Source: Turritopsis dohrnii
Taxonomy: Eukaryota > Cnidaria > Hydrozoa > Anthoathecata > Oceaniidae
Assembly (NCBI GenBank): GCA_027922465.2
Contig: BQMF02000053.1
Location: 1,054,001 to 1,118,000, forward strand
Length of the DNA stretch: 64,000 nucleotides
Direction of reading: 5' to 3'
The first letter of the stretch is position 1. Each line of letters begins with the position of its first letter. A model generated the notes under the pieces. The model was not told the origin of the DNA. It made no database searches and saw only the letters and a program-made list of their open reading frames with translations. Shown piece after piece: positions 34,747-44,663 of the stretch. A program made the translations under genes and the position numbers.

Positions 34747-35360
34747 ATATATAGGCTAACCGCCAAGGCGGTGTCACTTGCCGCCCATGTTCAGCCTGCG
34801 TAGAGTTCACGAACAATTAAATTTAGAAATTAGCAACGGAAAGTTTACCCGTGTTGTAGTGCTCGAAAAACTGATCAAAAAATGAATGGGATAGTTTTGC
34901 TACGACCAACCGTTGCAGAGATTTCTTCGATCGAAGATTTTGATGACGTCACAGAGCCGTCCCCAAATATAATTCCCAATTTTATGGTAGTTGCACACCC
35001 ATACCCTTAATCCCAACTCGTAGTGTTTCTTGCCTTTTCCCGTGCAACTCACACACGTGCATTCTTTGGACCTCTTTCTCAATTTGCCTGAATCGGACAT
35101 GATTCATAGATAAAGAGTATATGAAGCGCTTAATCTCAACGATAATATGGCACCATTGCGCATAATAGCAGTTTTTTCTTTTTTTGTTTGTAGCTTTCAT
35201 TTGTTATAATAGTTTTTTAGGGATCACTGTTAAACTTGTATGATAAAAGATCGTTATCAGTAATTGTCTATGTTTTTTATCTTTTAGTTTCATAATAAAA
35301 AAAGAATTTTCAGAGGGGTTGTACCTGTTTCTGCTGCTCACATTGCATAATTACAACAAA
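34747..35360. other. Intron or intergenic DNA, no exon seen
   Basis: Contains a second fragment of the CGTCACAG..CCGTCCCC repeat near 34940-34970. No zinc-finger or RING exon was found. Confidence 0.35.
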
Positions 35361-35384
35361 ATGTCCAAAGACGTAGGCTATCAG
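35361..35384 (+). CDS. Possible alternative first exon of the TRAF-like gene
   Basis: ATG at 35361 encodes MSKDVGYQ and meets a CAG|GTGAAC donor in phase 0, the same phase as the next exon at 35571. A diverged copy of this segment with its 5' flank is at 43740-43815. Short N-terminal 'GYQ' openings are common in TRAF-like proteins, which is weak support. Confidence 0.35.
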
Positions 35385-35570
35385 GTGAACTTTGTTTTGG
35401 AAAATGTTGCAGTAACTTCAATGTGAAACTGTTGCAAAATCACTGCAACACTTTCATACACCAGTATCCACGCCACTTTAATGGAAATTAACTTTGTTAC
35501 AGTGATGTTTTGACGATTTTGCGTACTGGATTGTGACATTTTCCATGTCGTCTTTCTTCTGATATTGTAG

Positions 35571-36860
35571 GTGAACGGTAAGAGAATTCTTGAGAAACAT
35601 TTGCAGGAAACTGCAACGGCACTTGTCGCGCTAGCCGTGTCCGTCTCGCAGACTTTTGAAGAAAACGAGAGATTAAAACACCAGCAGCAAAACGAGTTGC
35701 AGCTGCTGCGTACAGAGCTTCAGGAGCGAGTTGAAGAGTTTCAAGAGAAACTGTGGACGATTGAAAAAGAGTTTGCAGAGTATCGAGCTCAGGAGGAAGA
35801 AAAACCACCATACGTTGCAAGTGTGATTGAAAATGTGAAAAAGAGTTCGCACAGAGGTCTGCGCAAAACTGTGCAAGATACCATGGGGCTTCTGGACACG
35901 ACATACGAAGATTTCGAGCGCAGAAATCGACACGTCGAACAACATTTTGTCCGAGATCGACAGGTCAGTAATGTGAAGGGCGAGGCGGTGTCTATTCGTC
36001 GAGAGATAGAGCAAAACGCGGCAAAAATCCACATGATCGAGACGAGTACCGCCGTTTTGAACGCCAAGTTGTCGGATTTGGAGTTGAAGTTGCAGTTGAT
36101 GGAGAACATCAACTATAATGGCCGACAGTTGTGGAAAATTGATAACGTACGTCATCACATGCAGGAAGCCGTCACAGGAAAGACAACAGCCTTACATAGC
36201 GCACCTTGTTTCACCAGTCGTTACGGATATAAATTCTGTTGCAGGTATAAGTGTATAATGAACTTTTTGGATTAGTTGTTTTGTATTCGGAATTTGGGTT
36301 GCAAAAGAACTTTAGCCTTAACACCGTCGCTACGTAGCTTTTATGTGCCGATATGTCTTACAAAATAAAATCTTTAACGTTCATTTATGAAAAGAAGATT
36401 TAAGTACTTCTGATTTTTTTTTATTTGTAACGATGAAGTTCTAGTGATTATTTTCAGAAAATATTTTGGTAATCTCTTGACTGTCCAACGGTATCTATAG
36501 TTTGAATTATTGTTATTGTTCTGGTTTTATTTCAGGCTTTATTTAAACGGCAAAGGCATGGGACGTGGCACTCATTTATCGTTGTTTTTTGTCGTCATGC
36601 GTTCGGAACACGACGCTTCGCTTTCGTGGCCGTTCATTTGCCGGGTGACGTTCAAATTGATCAATCAAGAAAACCCAGAAGAGAGCATCAAGAAAACTTT
36701 TTTATCGGATCGCAACTCCAGCAGTTTGAAGAGTCCAACACGAGATATGATTGTTGCTGCTGGTTGTCCACTATTTGTGCAAAAAGAGAAACTTTTTGCC
36801 GGCCATTTTATGATCGACGACAGTTTGTTTATCGAGACAATCGTGACCGTTCCACAATGA
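35571..36860 (+). CDS. TRAF-like protein, coiled-coil and MATH exons, copy 1
   Basis: Signalling adaptor of the TRAF family. Exon 35571-36244 (phase 0 in, phase 2 out) encodes a long coiled coil (ENERLKHQQQNELQLLRTEL then heptads) and the start of the MATH/TRAF-C domain (YNGRQLWKIDNVRHHM, FTSRYGYKFCC). Exon 36536-36860 completes it: R|LYLNGKGMGRGTHLSLFFVV, SWPFICRVTFKLINQ, IVAAGCPLFVQKEKLF, then MIDDSLFIETIVTV and stop TGA at 36858. The arginine codon split AG|G joins correctly. The domain is full length and intact. No RING or TRAF-type zinc fingers lie in the 5 kb upstream, unlike copy 2, so this copy either is truncated or uses the small exons at 34032-34239 or 35361. In TRAFs the MATH domain binds receptor tails and the coiled coil trimerises. 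Confidence 0.85.
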
Positions 36861-37500
36861 TAAAAGCTGTTAGAACATAAATAATTTTCCCTCTTCAACG
36901 AAAATGACGTTACTAACAGTTCTTATTTTGAAATCACGAAGGAACCTTGAAAAAAATATTCTTTGGTCAGTGCGGCGAGCAGCTGTTCTTTCATTAGCGT
37001 TTGCCTGTTCTTCCGCCCAGATTTTTTGTCCAAAGTTCTAGCCTAGATTCCTCACTTCACTTGAACTAAGGCTACAATAGAGACTATACTTAATTCAGAA
37101 CTGTTTATTAAATTGATAATTCCATAAATTCTATCAGGTGAGTGTCGCTTCAAATTCAAACATGAACTCCATCTGATAGGGTTCATGTTTTTACCAGATT
37201 GTATCTGATATTGTCCAACTTTAATGAAGATAGAGAGCTCTGCTGCCTCCAAGGTCTTAATTTATAATAGGATATGTATGTCATTTTTTATCTATTTACA
37301 TAAATGCATTCATCAATATATGCGAGTATTTAATGATACTTTTGAACTTGTTTAAACAGAAAATTAAGTAAAGTGCACTGAATATGTAGAAATCTATTCT
37401 CTCAAATGAACAGACAGTACCTGTGAAAGTGTGTATAAAACATTTACACGATTTTAAAGTACCTGTGAAAGAGCATCTATTGCTACTCAAAAATTAACTT
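36861..37500 (+). repeat. 3' flank of TRAF copy 1, duplicated at 63044-63690
   Basis: The 3' flanking sequence matches 63044-63690 over about 640 bases (GGTCAGTGCGGCGAGCA, ATAGAGACTAT, AGATAGAGAGCTCTGCT blocks in order), so the duplication covered introns and downstream DNA, not only exons. Confidence 0.75.
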
Positions 37501-38310
37501 ATCAATGATGTTCTGTGTTTGTTGTAATGGAGTTATAATGATCAAGCAAAGAACAAAATATATATGCTCATAAACTCTACATCACTTGGAATGCTGCCTA
37601 TTCATTTATTGCATTTTAATGAACAAATTATCTGTTATGGAATCATTATTTAGTCTCTACATCTATTCACAGTCTTGTCGTTTTTTTTCTTAATTTTTTT
37701 TTATTACTTATTTTTTGTATCATTTTTTGTATTGTTTTTTACTATGTGTTTTTGCCAGCAGTTTCTTTTTTTTTTACTTGATTTTAAATAGTTGTCACAT
37801 TGCAGATCTTTGTTGTATTCGCTTTTACGTAGCTTCGCTACTATGATCCACTGGGATGATCCATCTCATCTCATGATCTCATCTCATGAAAGCGAGGCTA
37901 AGTGTTGTAGATGAAGCTATACATAGCGACGAGCAGCAATAAAAGCAGTACTGACGGATGTTTAAATGATTTGTGATCGCTTGATATTGAACAAATGATA
38001 CCTATAATAACTTATTCAAGTTCCTGTTCTGTTCTGTTAATAATCAATATTCAACAACATGGGGAAAGTCACTGAAAGAGCTTCCATTATTCACTATCAA
38101 AGAAATCGAAAAAAACATCGTTTGAAGCAGAAAAACACCTGAAACAGCAATTATTAAAACATTAGAAAAGGGAATAAACTTTAAGGAAGAAAGGTGCATC
38201 ACATCGCATCACATTTTTACGTAAAAGCTTTATGCAAAGCAAATATGTGATAAAGAGAAGGGAAGTGTGACAGTAACATTAGTCAAAGCAAAGAAACTGA
38301 GATTGTTAAA
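37501..38310. other. Gene-free AT-rich DNA
   Basis: T-rich low-complexity stretch at about 37680-37790. No gene. Confidence 0.35.
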
Positions 38311-38430
38311 GTAGCTGAATCTTTCTGTCCTGCTGGTAAAAATGGTTCCTGTAACCATGTCATGGGACTTTTATTTGAATTAGAAGATCACTTATTTGAC
38401 CAGCTTCAAACAATTTCTGAAGAAACTTAA
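38311..38430 (+). pseudogene. SWIM zinc-finger fossil
   Basis: Plus-strand reading VAESFCPAGKNGSCNHVMGL continues to FELEDHLFDQLQTISEET and a stop. The CPAG...CNHV pattern matches the second half of a SWIM zinc finger (CxCx..CxH), found in Mutator-like transposases and in ZSWIM proteins. The first Cys of the CxC pair is not preserved (Ser/Phe precede) and the upstream frame is broken. Probably a transposon remnant. Confidence 0.55.
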
Positions 38431-38799
38431 AGAAGAATTATGGTTTTTCTATTCTCAACTTGAAAAATAAAAAACAAATTTTAGAAGTTTCCCTATGGAG
38501 GCAATTTTGGGATTTGTTTGTAACAAGGACTATTATAGTATCCTTCCTGGAATGACTGTTTTTTCGACCAACATCATGCAAAACTTCATCGGCTTAAAAA
38601 TGAAACTCACAAATGTATTATTTTTTTCTCTCTAGGGTCAAACGTATCAGTAGCCTCTTTTCTTCTTGGATGACTTATTTGCTTCTCCAACCATACACAA
38701 CAGCTGGCTCTATTCGGTTTCACAAAATGTTTTTTTTATAAATATGAGAAAGTTGATAAAGACTTATTTTGAAGAAGCTTACGTGTTAAAAATGCCAGC
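38431..38799. other. Gene-free DNA
   Basis: Nothing recognised beyond the tail of the SWIM fossil. Confidence 0.3.
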
Positions 38800-39150
38800 T
38801 TTTGGATAATAGAGGGTGGCGTTCATTACAGGGCTGTGTTTATTACAAAATGAAAAATTGGATAGAAGTAAACTTAAACAACAATGTTTCTTTATCCTAA
38901 AAAAAGGTTAGGTTGCGTGAAAATGTTTTACACAAAAGATATGTTCACAAAAATGTCAAAAAAGAGCAATATCACTGCCGCTGTTCTCTTTTATGAGATG
39001 AAAACTTCTATAGCAATTAAGTACACATCATAATACTCATGCAAACCTGAAAGAATTTGTTAATAGAAAATAAATAAAACTATTAACTATTAAACTAATT
39101 CTTGTTCAGCCTGTTTTCTAATAAACGCCGCTTTGCAAAATGCGGCAGTT
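38800..39150 (-). repeat. ATAAACGCCGC element, inverted partner of 52490-52940
   Basis: The reverse complement matches 52490-52940: TTTTCTAATAAACGCCGC end, TTTTACACAAAAGATA and ACAAAAATGTCAAA blocks, then GGGTGGCGTTCATTA at the other end. Two orientations of the same non-autonomous element, both with ATAAACGCC-type ends. Confidence 0.75.
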
Positions 39151-39569
39151 CCATGATTTTATTTTTAATCACTTATTTTCGGTGCGGGATTTTCACATGT
39201 CATTCTCGAAATTTAAACTCGTAAAAAAGGTTTTCGCGGGATACTAGTAATGGTATAGAATGGTATATAACGAGCGAGCAAATATTTAAAAAGATATACT
39301 CCTTTGAAATTCGTTGTCAAAAGAACACTGTAGTGACTGACGTTACTTTTGTTTTTGATGTTTTTTTCTTAATACAGTATAGGGAATATGATTTTATCAT
39401 GTATTATTATCAGCTACTAAGAAATAGCTATTATTATCAGCTACTAAGAAATAGATCAAAGTTGCCGTCGAGTTGGTAAATCATGATGTTGGTAAATCAT
39501 GATGATTTATGAGCACAATGACTGCTTCCGTGAGCACAATTGGGTTAACTGGTTAGTTCTTAAAGAGCC
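39151..39569. other. Gene-free AT-rich DNA
   Basis: Contains a local direct duplication of AGCTACTAAGAAATAG (about 39412-39455). No gene. Confidence 0.35.
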
Positions 39570-40090
39570 TCTGTTAAAAATCCTTTATAGCCTCGGACAT
39601 GTTGTTGCTACTTGATGACCAAAATCTTCACTCTATCGCAACTGGCAGAACTTCTGATTTGTTGCAGGACGATTCAAGATGTTGCCATATTCTCTACCTG
39701 ACTTCGGTGCAATGTTGTACGACAAGCCATTTGAATTGAGATTTTTTCGAGTGGTCCCGTATTTCCAGATGTTTAGGATGTCCTCTTTGAAATTCACATC
39801 CTGGGGGCAAATTATGTTTAGTTTCCATGTCCACTTAGGTTGTAATGTTTATGTTATTTTGAGGCCGATCATGTGGTGATCACTGCGAAAGTAACATATT
39901 ATCCCACCGTCAAGCACACATCATTTTTCAGTGGAGAACAAGTAAAATCTATCAAGCTAAGAGATTAGTGCTCCTTTTTTGGGTTGCACGAGGTAAACCC
40001 GTACGGACATTAACAATGAAAAAATATGTAGCCACATATCTCGACATCTTTTTGTTTAAATTACATACAAATGACAACCCGTCCCAATCA
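39570..40090 (-). mobile_element. LINE endonuclease fragment, third copy
   Basis: Same nucleotide family as 21060-21610 (CTTGATGACC..AATCTTCACT, TTTTCGAGTGGTCC, TTTGAGGCCGATCATGTGG, CAAGCACACATCATTTTTCA). Frame-broken. Confidence 0.6.
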
Positions 40091-40189
40091 AATTTTTATT
40101 TTATTTATTTATTTATATATACTTTATTTTGTCCTGGATTCGTAAAATATATAGTTACAACTAACTAATTCATTCCAACAAATTTGAAT

Positions 40190-40400
40190 TAAGCTTTTTT
40201 CGAGCGATCCATTATTTCCAGATGCTTAGAATGTCCTCTTTGAAATCCACATTCTGGTGGCAAGTTGTGTTTAGTTTCCAGATACTTGGACTGCGCTTTG
40301 GTTGTAATGTTTTTGTTAATTTGAGGCCGATCATGTGGTGATCGTTGGGAGAGTGACATATAGTCCTTAAAACATAATATCAGAAAACCGACGAAACTCG
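40190..40400 (-). mobile_element. LINE endonuclease fragment, fourth copy
   Basis: Minus-strand fragment matching the SDHH..S..V and W..N region of the 21-kb copy at nucleotide level (GGTGGCAAGTTGTGTTTAGT, TTTGAGGCCGATCATGTGG). It is separated from the third copy by an AT-rich tract. Confidence 0.6.
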
Positions 40401-42055
40401 AACAATGAAGAAATTGATAGTTAAATAGAAGATTCTGCTTCATTTTTGGTAAGACAGAACAGAGAGTTGTTATGTTTTCTTTCTTGCTATATAATCGACC
40501 ATCACTAACAAGTGATCTACATCAGAGTGACAAGTGGTCATCTTCAGAGTGAACTATTTGCCCGAATTGATATTTTTAAAATTGATAGCTACTTACCTTT
40601 TTTTAAATCTTTTATTTTGGTAATATGTTTACAATTCAATATTCACAAGCCCTAGCGGTAATAAGTTGGATAGATCATTTTATTCTTTTTTTTATTGGAT
40701 GGATTTTTGCCGTTTGTTTTAATTGGTCGAGAAAAAACGTTTTCGATTCTATTTTTCATTGGACGATGAAAGTGACTCCTGATTGGTTGTTTACATATTT
40801 TTGTTTTTGAGTTCTTTATTCTTTTCTGTTAATCTTTTCGGCGGGAATTCTCGATTCTCGATCCTATTTTTAACAAGTTTTTCATTGCGTTTTAAGGCTT
40901 ACGGACTTGCCGTTTAGATGGTTAATTGTTTTCTTTCATTATAACTTCCCAAAGATCTTCCCTTCTATGTTCTTGAGCTTTATACTTATTTCGAGCTCAA
41001 AGCGGGATTTTTTGCACATTTTAAAAAGTTATTGAATGGGTTCGAGTTTAATATGATAGGGTGGAGAATAAAGTTTGTGAACTTTATGTGAAGAAATTTT
41101 GCAGAAACGACTTTTTGTTCGTCTTTCATCGTTTTTTAAATTATTTTGTATTGATGATTCTCTGTTCACAAAGAGTTTCATATCTTGTATTAAAACAAAA
41201 GAATTCTTCGAATTAACAATAGGTTGCTATGGATACATATAGCATCTTTACATCTTTGTAGAACAGAGCAAAGTAATTATTTCTGTATCTTGGTTTTTAG
41301 GCGTTATTAGCCGTTTCTGCAAATTTTTGTTTTGTTTTTAACTTGATTCGTGGTATACTCGTATCAGAGACGACTTTCCATGGTTTTGCATGAGATTTAA
41401 TTTGTTAACTTCGTTTTGAATTGAGACAGAGGCTGTCTTGCGACTGTTTCGTTTGTCTATGGTTGATTGTCGTTTTCTATCTCTTATAATGGCAGGATAA
41501 AAGACAGAGTCCCATCAACAAAAAATCATGAGGAACAAAACCGTCAAGCCCAGAGATGGCAGAGATAAGATTCAAGACTTGCAAAGACTTGCAAAAGGTC
41601 ACAGGCTTTACAGTCACTGCTGTGTTGACTTTGTAAAAATTTCGCTCTGTTAATTTCCACCATTTGCGAACTGAAAAGTATTTCGACGTATTTCAAGCGA
41701 AAGTTTTTTGCAATTCGTACATATTTTGTAAGTGGAAATCCCGCTGAGAAGCTAAATCAATTGATGTCATATACATTTACCCATCAAATACTTGAGTGGT
41801 ACATCTCCTATTCTTATTTTCGTATTAGGTTAAATTAGGAGAAATAATTAGTGTAATTAGTAATAATTAGTATATTTTGTATATTTTGTTTTGTTGCAAA
41901 AGTTGCTGAGTTGATGGAGAGAACACGCTGACTATGTGGCATAAGAGATTCTGTCATGTCGAGAAGTTATTCATATGCAACATTGTGAGAAGGTTATTAC
42001 TGAACAAGTCCACAAAACCAAATTGCAACCGAATCTTATATGATAAATGTTTTTC
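40401..42055. other. Gene-free AT-rich DNA
   Basis: Short reading frames only (e.g. 40625-40810, hydrophobic, no family match). No splice-bounded exon I would support. Confidence 0.35.
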
Positions 42056-42059
42056 GGTT

Positions 42060-42265
42060 TAGGTCTGTCACAGGATATAATTTAAGGCCCACGGATCCCT
42101 TGGTTAACTTTTCAGTGCATTCCCCAAATTAAAATCAATAAACTGGTTCGTATAATGTATCTCTCTTGTGGTACTCTCTTCCGAATGAGATTGAGTCTGT
42201 GAGACCTTTAAAAGAATTTTTCAAGGCTGTAAAAGCTCTTTCATCTCTAGGCTGTAAATGTCAAT
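42060..42265 (+). mobile_element. LINE reverse-transcriptase C-terminal remnant
   Basis: Plus-strand text GYNLRPTDPLVNF, then TGSYNVSLLWYSLPNEIESV and RPLKEFFKAVK, with a stop between. This is the 'YxLR ... LWxSLPxEI ... FK' ending typical of CR1/Rex-like non-LTR ORF2 proteins. Confidence 0.6.
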
Positions 42266-42632
42266 TTTTGAATTCATGGCAACACTTTCTCTGTCTTTTA
42301 AAGTCTATTTTAATTAGCTTTAGGAGGCCAACCACCTTCTGCAGCACGGGAAAAGCCCAGGAAAAGAGAAGTTTGACTTTTAAATTAGTAATATCTTTTA
42401 AAATAGATGCTGGTTCCTTAAGATTTTTAAACTAAAAATAAATATTTTCCCAACCCTTTATTGATAATATGTGCTATCAGTGGTTCATCACAATGACTAT
42501 CACACCAAATTAGCTAAATATGGCTACCTAAATGCGAGATTTAAGTTTTGTCGGTCAGAGTGTAGTAAAGCTATAACAGTAAACAAAACAACGTATACAA
42601 CACGATAGACAAACACGAATAATCGTGTTGAT

Positions 42633-43430
42633 GTGACCACATCTCTTCTAGCTCTTTACTACTCTTTATTTCATTCTCATCTTTCATATGGTGCTCAAAT
42701 TTGGGGCCAACGTCAAAGTCTTCAAACTCGCCGTCTTCTAACTCTTCAAAAACGTGCCCTGAGAATTATGTCTTTTTCTGATTTTCGTGCTCCTTCCTCG
42801 CCACTCTTCCTACGCTTTGAATTACTTTCCTTTTTTGACTTTGTTAAATTTTTAAATATCATATCTGTCTTTAAGCTTATGAACAGTAAATTACCTTCTC
42901 CTCTTATTACTACTTTTGATTTGCTCCGTTTAAACCAACATAATCGTGGTTATCTTAGTCGTGCCAAGGCTGGGTTACTAAAACTTCCAAATGTCTCAAC
43001 TGTTACGTTCGGTAATAACTCTCTTAGTTACCAATTGGTTTTATCCTGGAATTTATTACAAAATTCTTGCCATCGACGACCTATCAACACTGGCATTAGG
43101 TCGTCTCAAATACCTTGCGAAGTTCTACTTTCTATCATCTCATGTCGCTATCAATAATCAATCTTAGATCTTAGATTGTTAATATTATTATTATTTTTTT
43201 TATTCATTTATTTTTTATTTATTTTTTTTATGTTTGTTTTTTTTTATTTATTTTTTATTTATTATTTATTTATTTTTTTTTATGTTTATTTTTTATTTTT
43301 GTTTTATTTTTTGCTTCTTCTGATAATTTTATAAAAAACTTAGAAATATTTATACAATCGTCTCTGATAATAAATATTTATTGTGTTTTGTAACTTTTTA
43401 TAGGGGGCCACCTCCTTAGTTTAGATGCAA
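42633..43430 (+). mobile_element. 5'-truncated CR1/Rex-like LINE, RT C-terminus and 3' UTR
   Basis: An open frame (42633-43157) encodes LLALYYSLFHSHLSYGAQIW, LLTLQKRALRIMSFS, SSPLFLRFELLSFFDFVKFL and a final LVLSWNLLQNS block: the thumb and C-terminal domain of a non-LTR reverse transcriptase. The catalytic palm (YxDD) is absent, so the copy is 5'-truncated. Downstream is a T-rich tract (43183-43310) and a 3'-UTR-like GGGGGCCACCTCC...GTGTGGTCTCCC segment ending near a CTTT microsatellite. Strand and tail fit target-primed insertion. Confidence 0.75.
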
Positions 43431-43482
43431 ATCTATGAGTGTGGTCTCCCGTCGTGTTGAAGACAAATACATGATCTATCTT

Positions 43483-43486
43483 TCTT

Positions 43487-43517
<31 letters not shown>

Positions 43518-43520
43518 ATT
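43483..43520 (+). repeat. (CTTT)n microsatellite at LINE 3' end
   Basis: About nine CTTT units with two CTAT interruptions, directly downstream of the LINE 3' UTR; probably its 3' tail. Confidence 0.85.
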
Positions 43521-43739
43521 AACTCGCATAAACTAAATTGTTCTTCTGAATACGACGATAATCAACAGCCAGTTGCTATTAGCAAATAATTAGCTTTTAT
43601 TAAGCAAGAATCTAGCGTGGGCGAGTGAGCAAGATATGATGACCATGATAATAGAAACATTTCCCAGAATATCTTGACTATCGGGTTGAAGAGTGAATAT
43701 TTTAGCTTTTACTTTAATCATTAAAAGAGAACCTTCAGA

Positions 43740-43870
43740 GGGACTGTTAGTGTTGCTGCTCACATTACACAACTCCAACAAAATGGCGATGTCCAAAGAT
43801 GTACAAATATTCCGTGGTGAACTAGCATGTGAATCCTGCTACAAGAGTGCAAGGAGGTTTGAATAACAAT
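43740..43870 (+). repeat. Copy of the 5' region of the TRAF-like gene
   Basis: GCTGCTCACATTACACAACT then CCAACAAAATGGCGATGTCC AAAGATGTA closely matches 35325-35375 around the MSKDVGYQ exon. An ATG with good context is at 43784, but the frame closes after 27 codons. It may be the first exon of TRAF copy 2 (zinc fingers at 55.5 kb) with the Helitron lying in its first intron; this linkage is unproven. Confidence 0.45.
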
Positions 43871-44035
43871 TTTCATCTAGTAAACAAACTAATCGTCTTC
43901 ATAGTATTAAAGGGCCGTGTTTCTCCAAGACTTTTGCCTTTCTGGTGCTTATTATTTGGATCTCTTAAATGTTACAAAAGAAAAATGGCAAGATATAAAA
44001 ATGTTTTATGTTTTCAATAAGATCCTATATATACG

Positions 44036-44250
44036 TAAGTAGAGAACAAAAAAACGAGAAAGTTTCATTAACAAATCAAATTTTTTACGACGTTTCGAGC
44101 GTTCAACGCCCATTATCAAGTAAAGATGTTTACAAGGTATAGCTATGTTATACAAAAATGTAAAGTGAAAAATCTTTTCCATAAAAGGAACTAATACAAA
44201 ACAAGAGGCCCTAAGGCCTTAAGGTCAGCGCCAAAGAAAACTAAGATTTA
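44036..44250. repeat. Repeat with GTAGAGAACAAAAAAAC end, inverted partner near 54915-55190
   Basis: AAGTAGAGAACAAAAAAACG at 44037 and AAGGTCAGCGCC at about 44219 have inverted counterparts GTTTTTTTTGTTCTCTAC (55170-55187) and GGCGCTGACC (about 54916). The segment also has a TTTCGAGCGTT..AACGCCC short palindrome. Confidence 0.45.
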
Positions 44251-44663
44251 ACATAAAAACTTCGAATATTCCAACAATTAGATTATTAAATTATTAAGCC
44301 ATATTGTTCAAGAATTAATGCTAAGAATGAAAGTTTCTGATTTTGAACCGAAAAATATTGCCTTTTGTATAATAGTTATTTCAGCGACAAAACTCGAGCA
44401 TTTCTATTTGACGTACATTTATCCCAAAGTCCTTTTTACGCGCTCAAACAAGAGCTTTTAAACGAAAATGTTGATTCAGGTTTTATTTCTTTATTTTTGA
44501 TTTAATTGGTAAAATAAAGTGTTTTAGTAAGCAAAATCGCAGAAAAAATTGTGATTCCTCTTAATATGTATACAATACTTACACTAAGATTTGAAAATGT
44601 AGAACTAGAGAACTGATTTGATTTTAGATATAATTCAAGCTTTGTCACAACACAACGTGGCGT
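44251..44663. other. 3' flank of the Helitron ORF
   Basis: AT-rich sequence after the ORF stop. The Helitron 3' end (hairpin plus CTRR or helentron-type terminus) should lie here or further left; I could not fix it. Confidence 0.35.

Noticed and set aside
35673..36158. Minus-strand reading frames opposite the TRAF coiled coil
   Set aside because: Antisense shadows; the opposite strand has clear MATH/coiled-coil coding with matching splice sites.
43829..44020. Small plus-strand reading frame after the TRAF 5' copy
   Set aside because: No conservation with the 35-kb copy beyond about 43815 and no domain.
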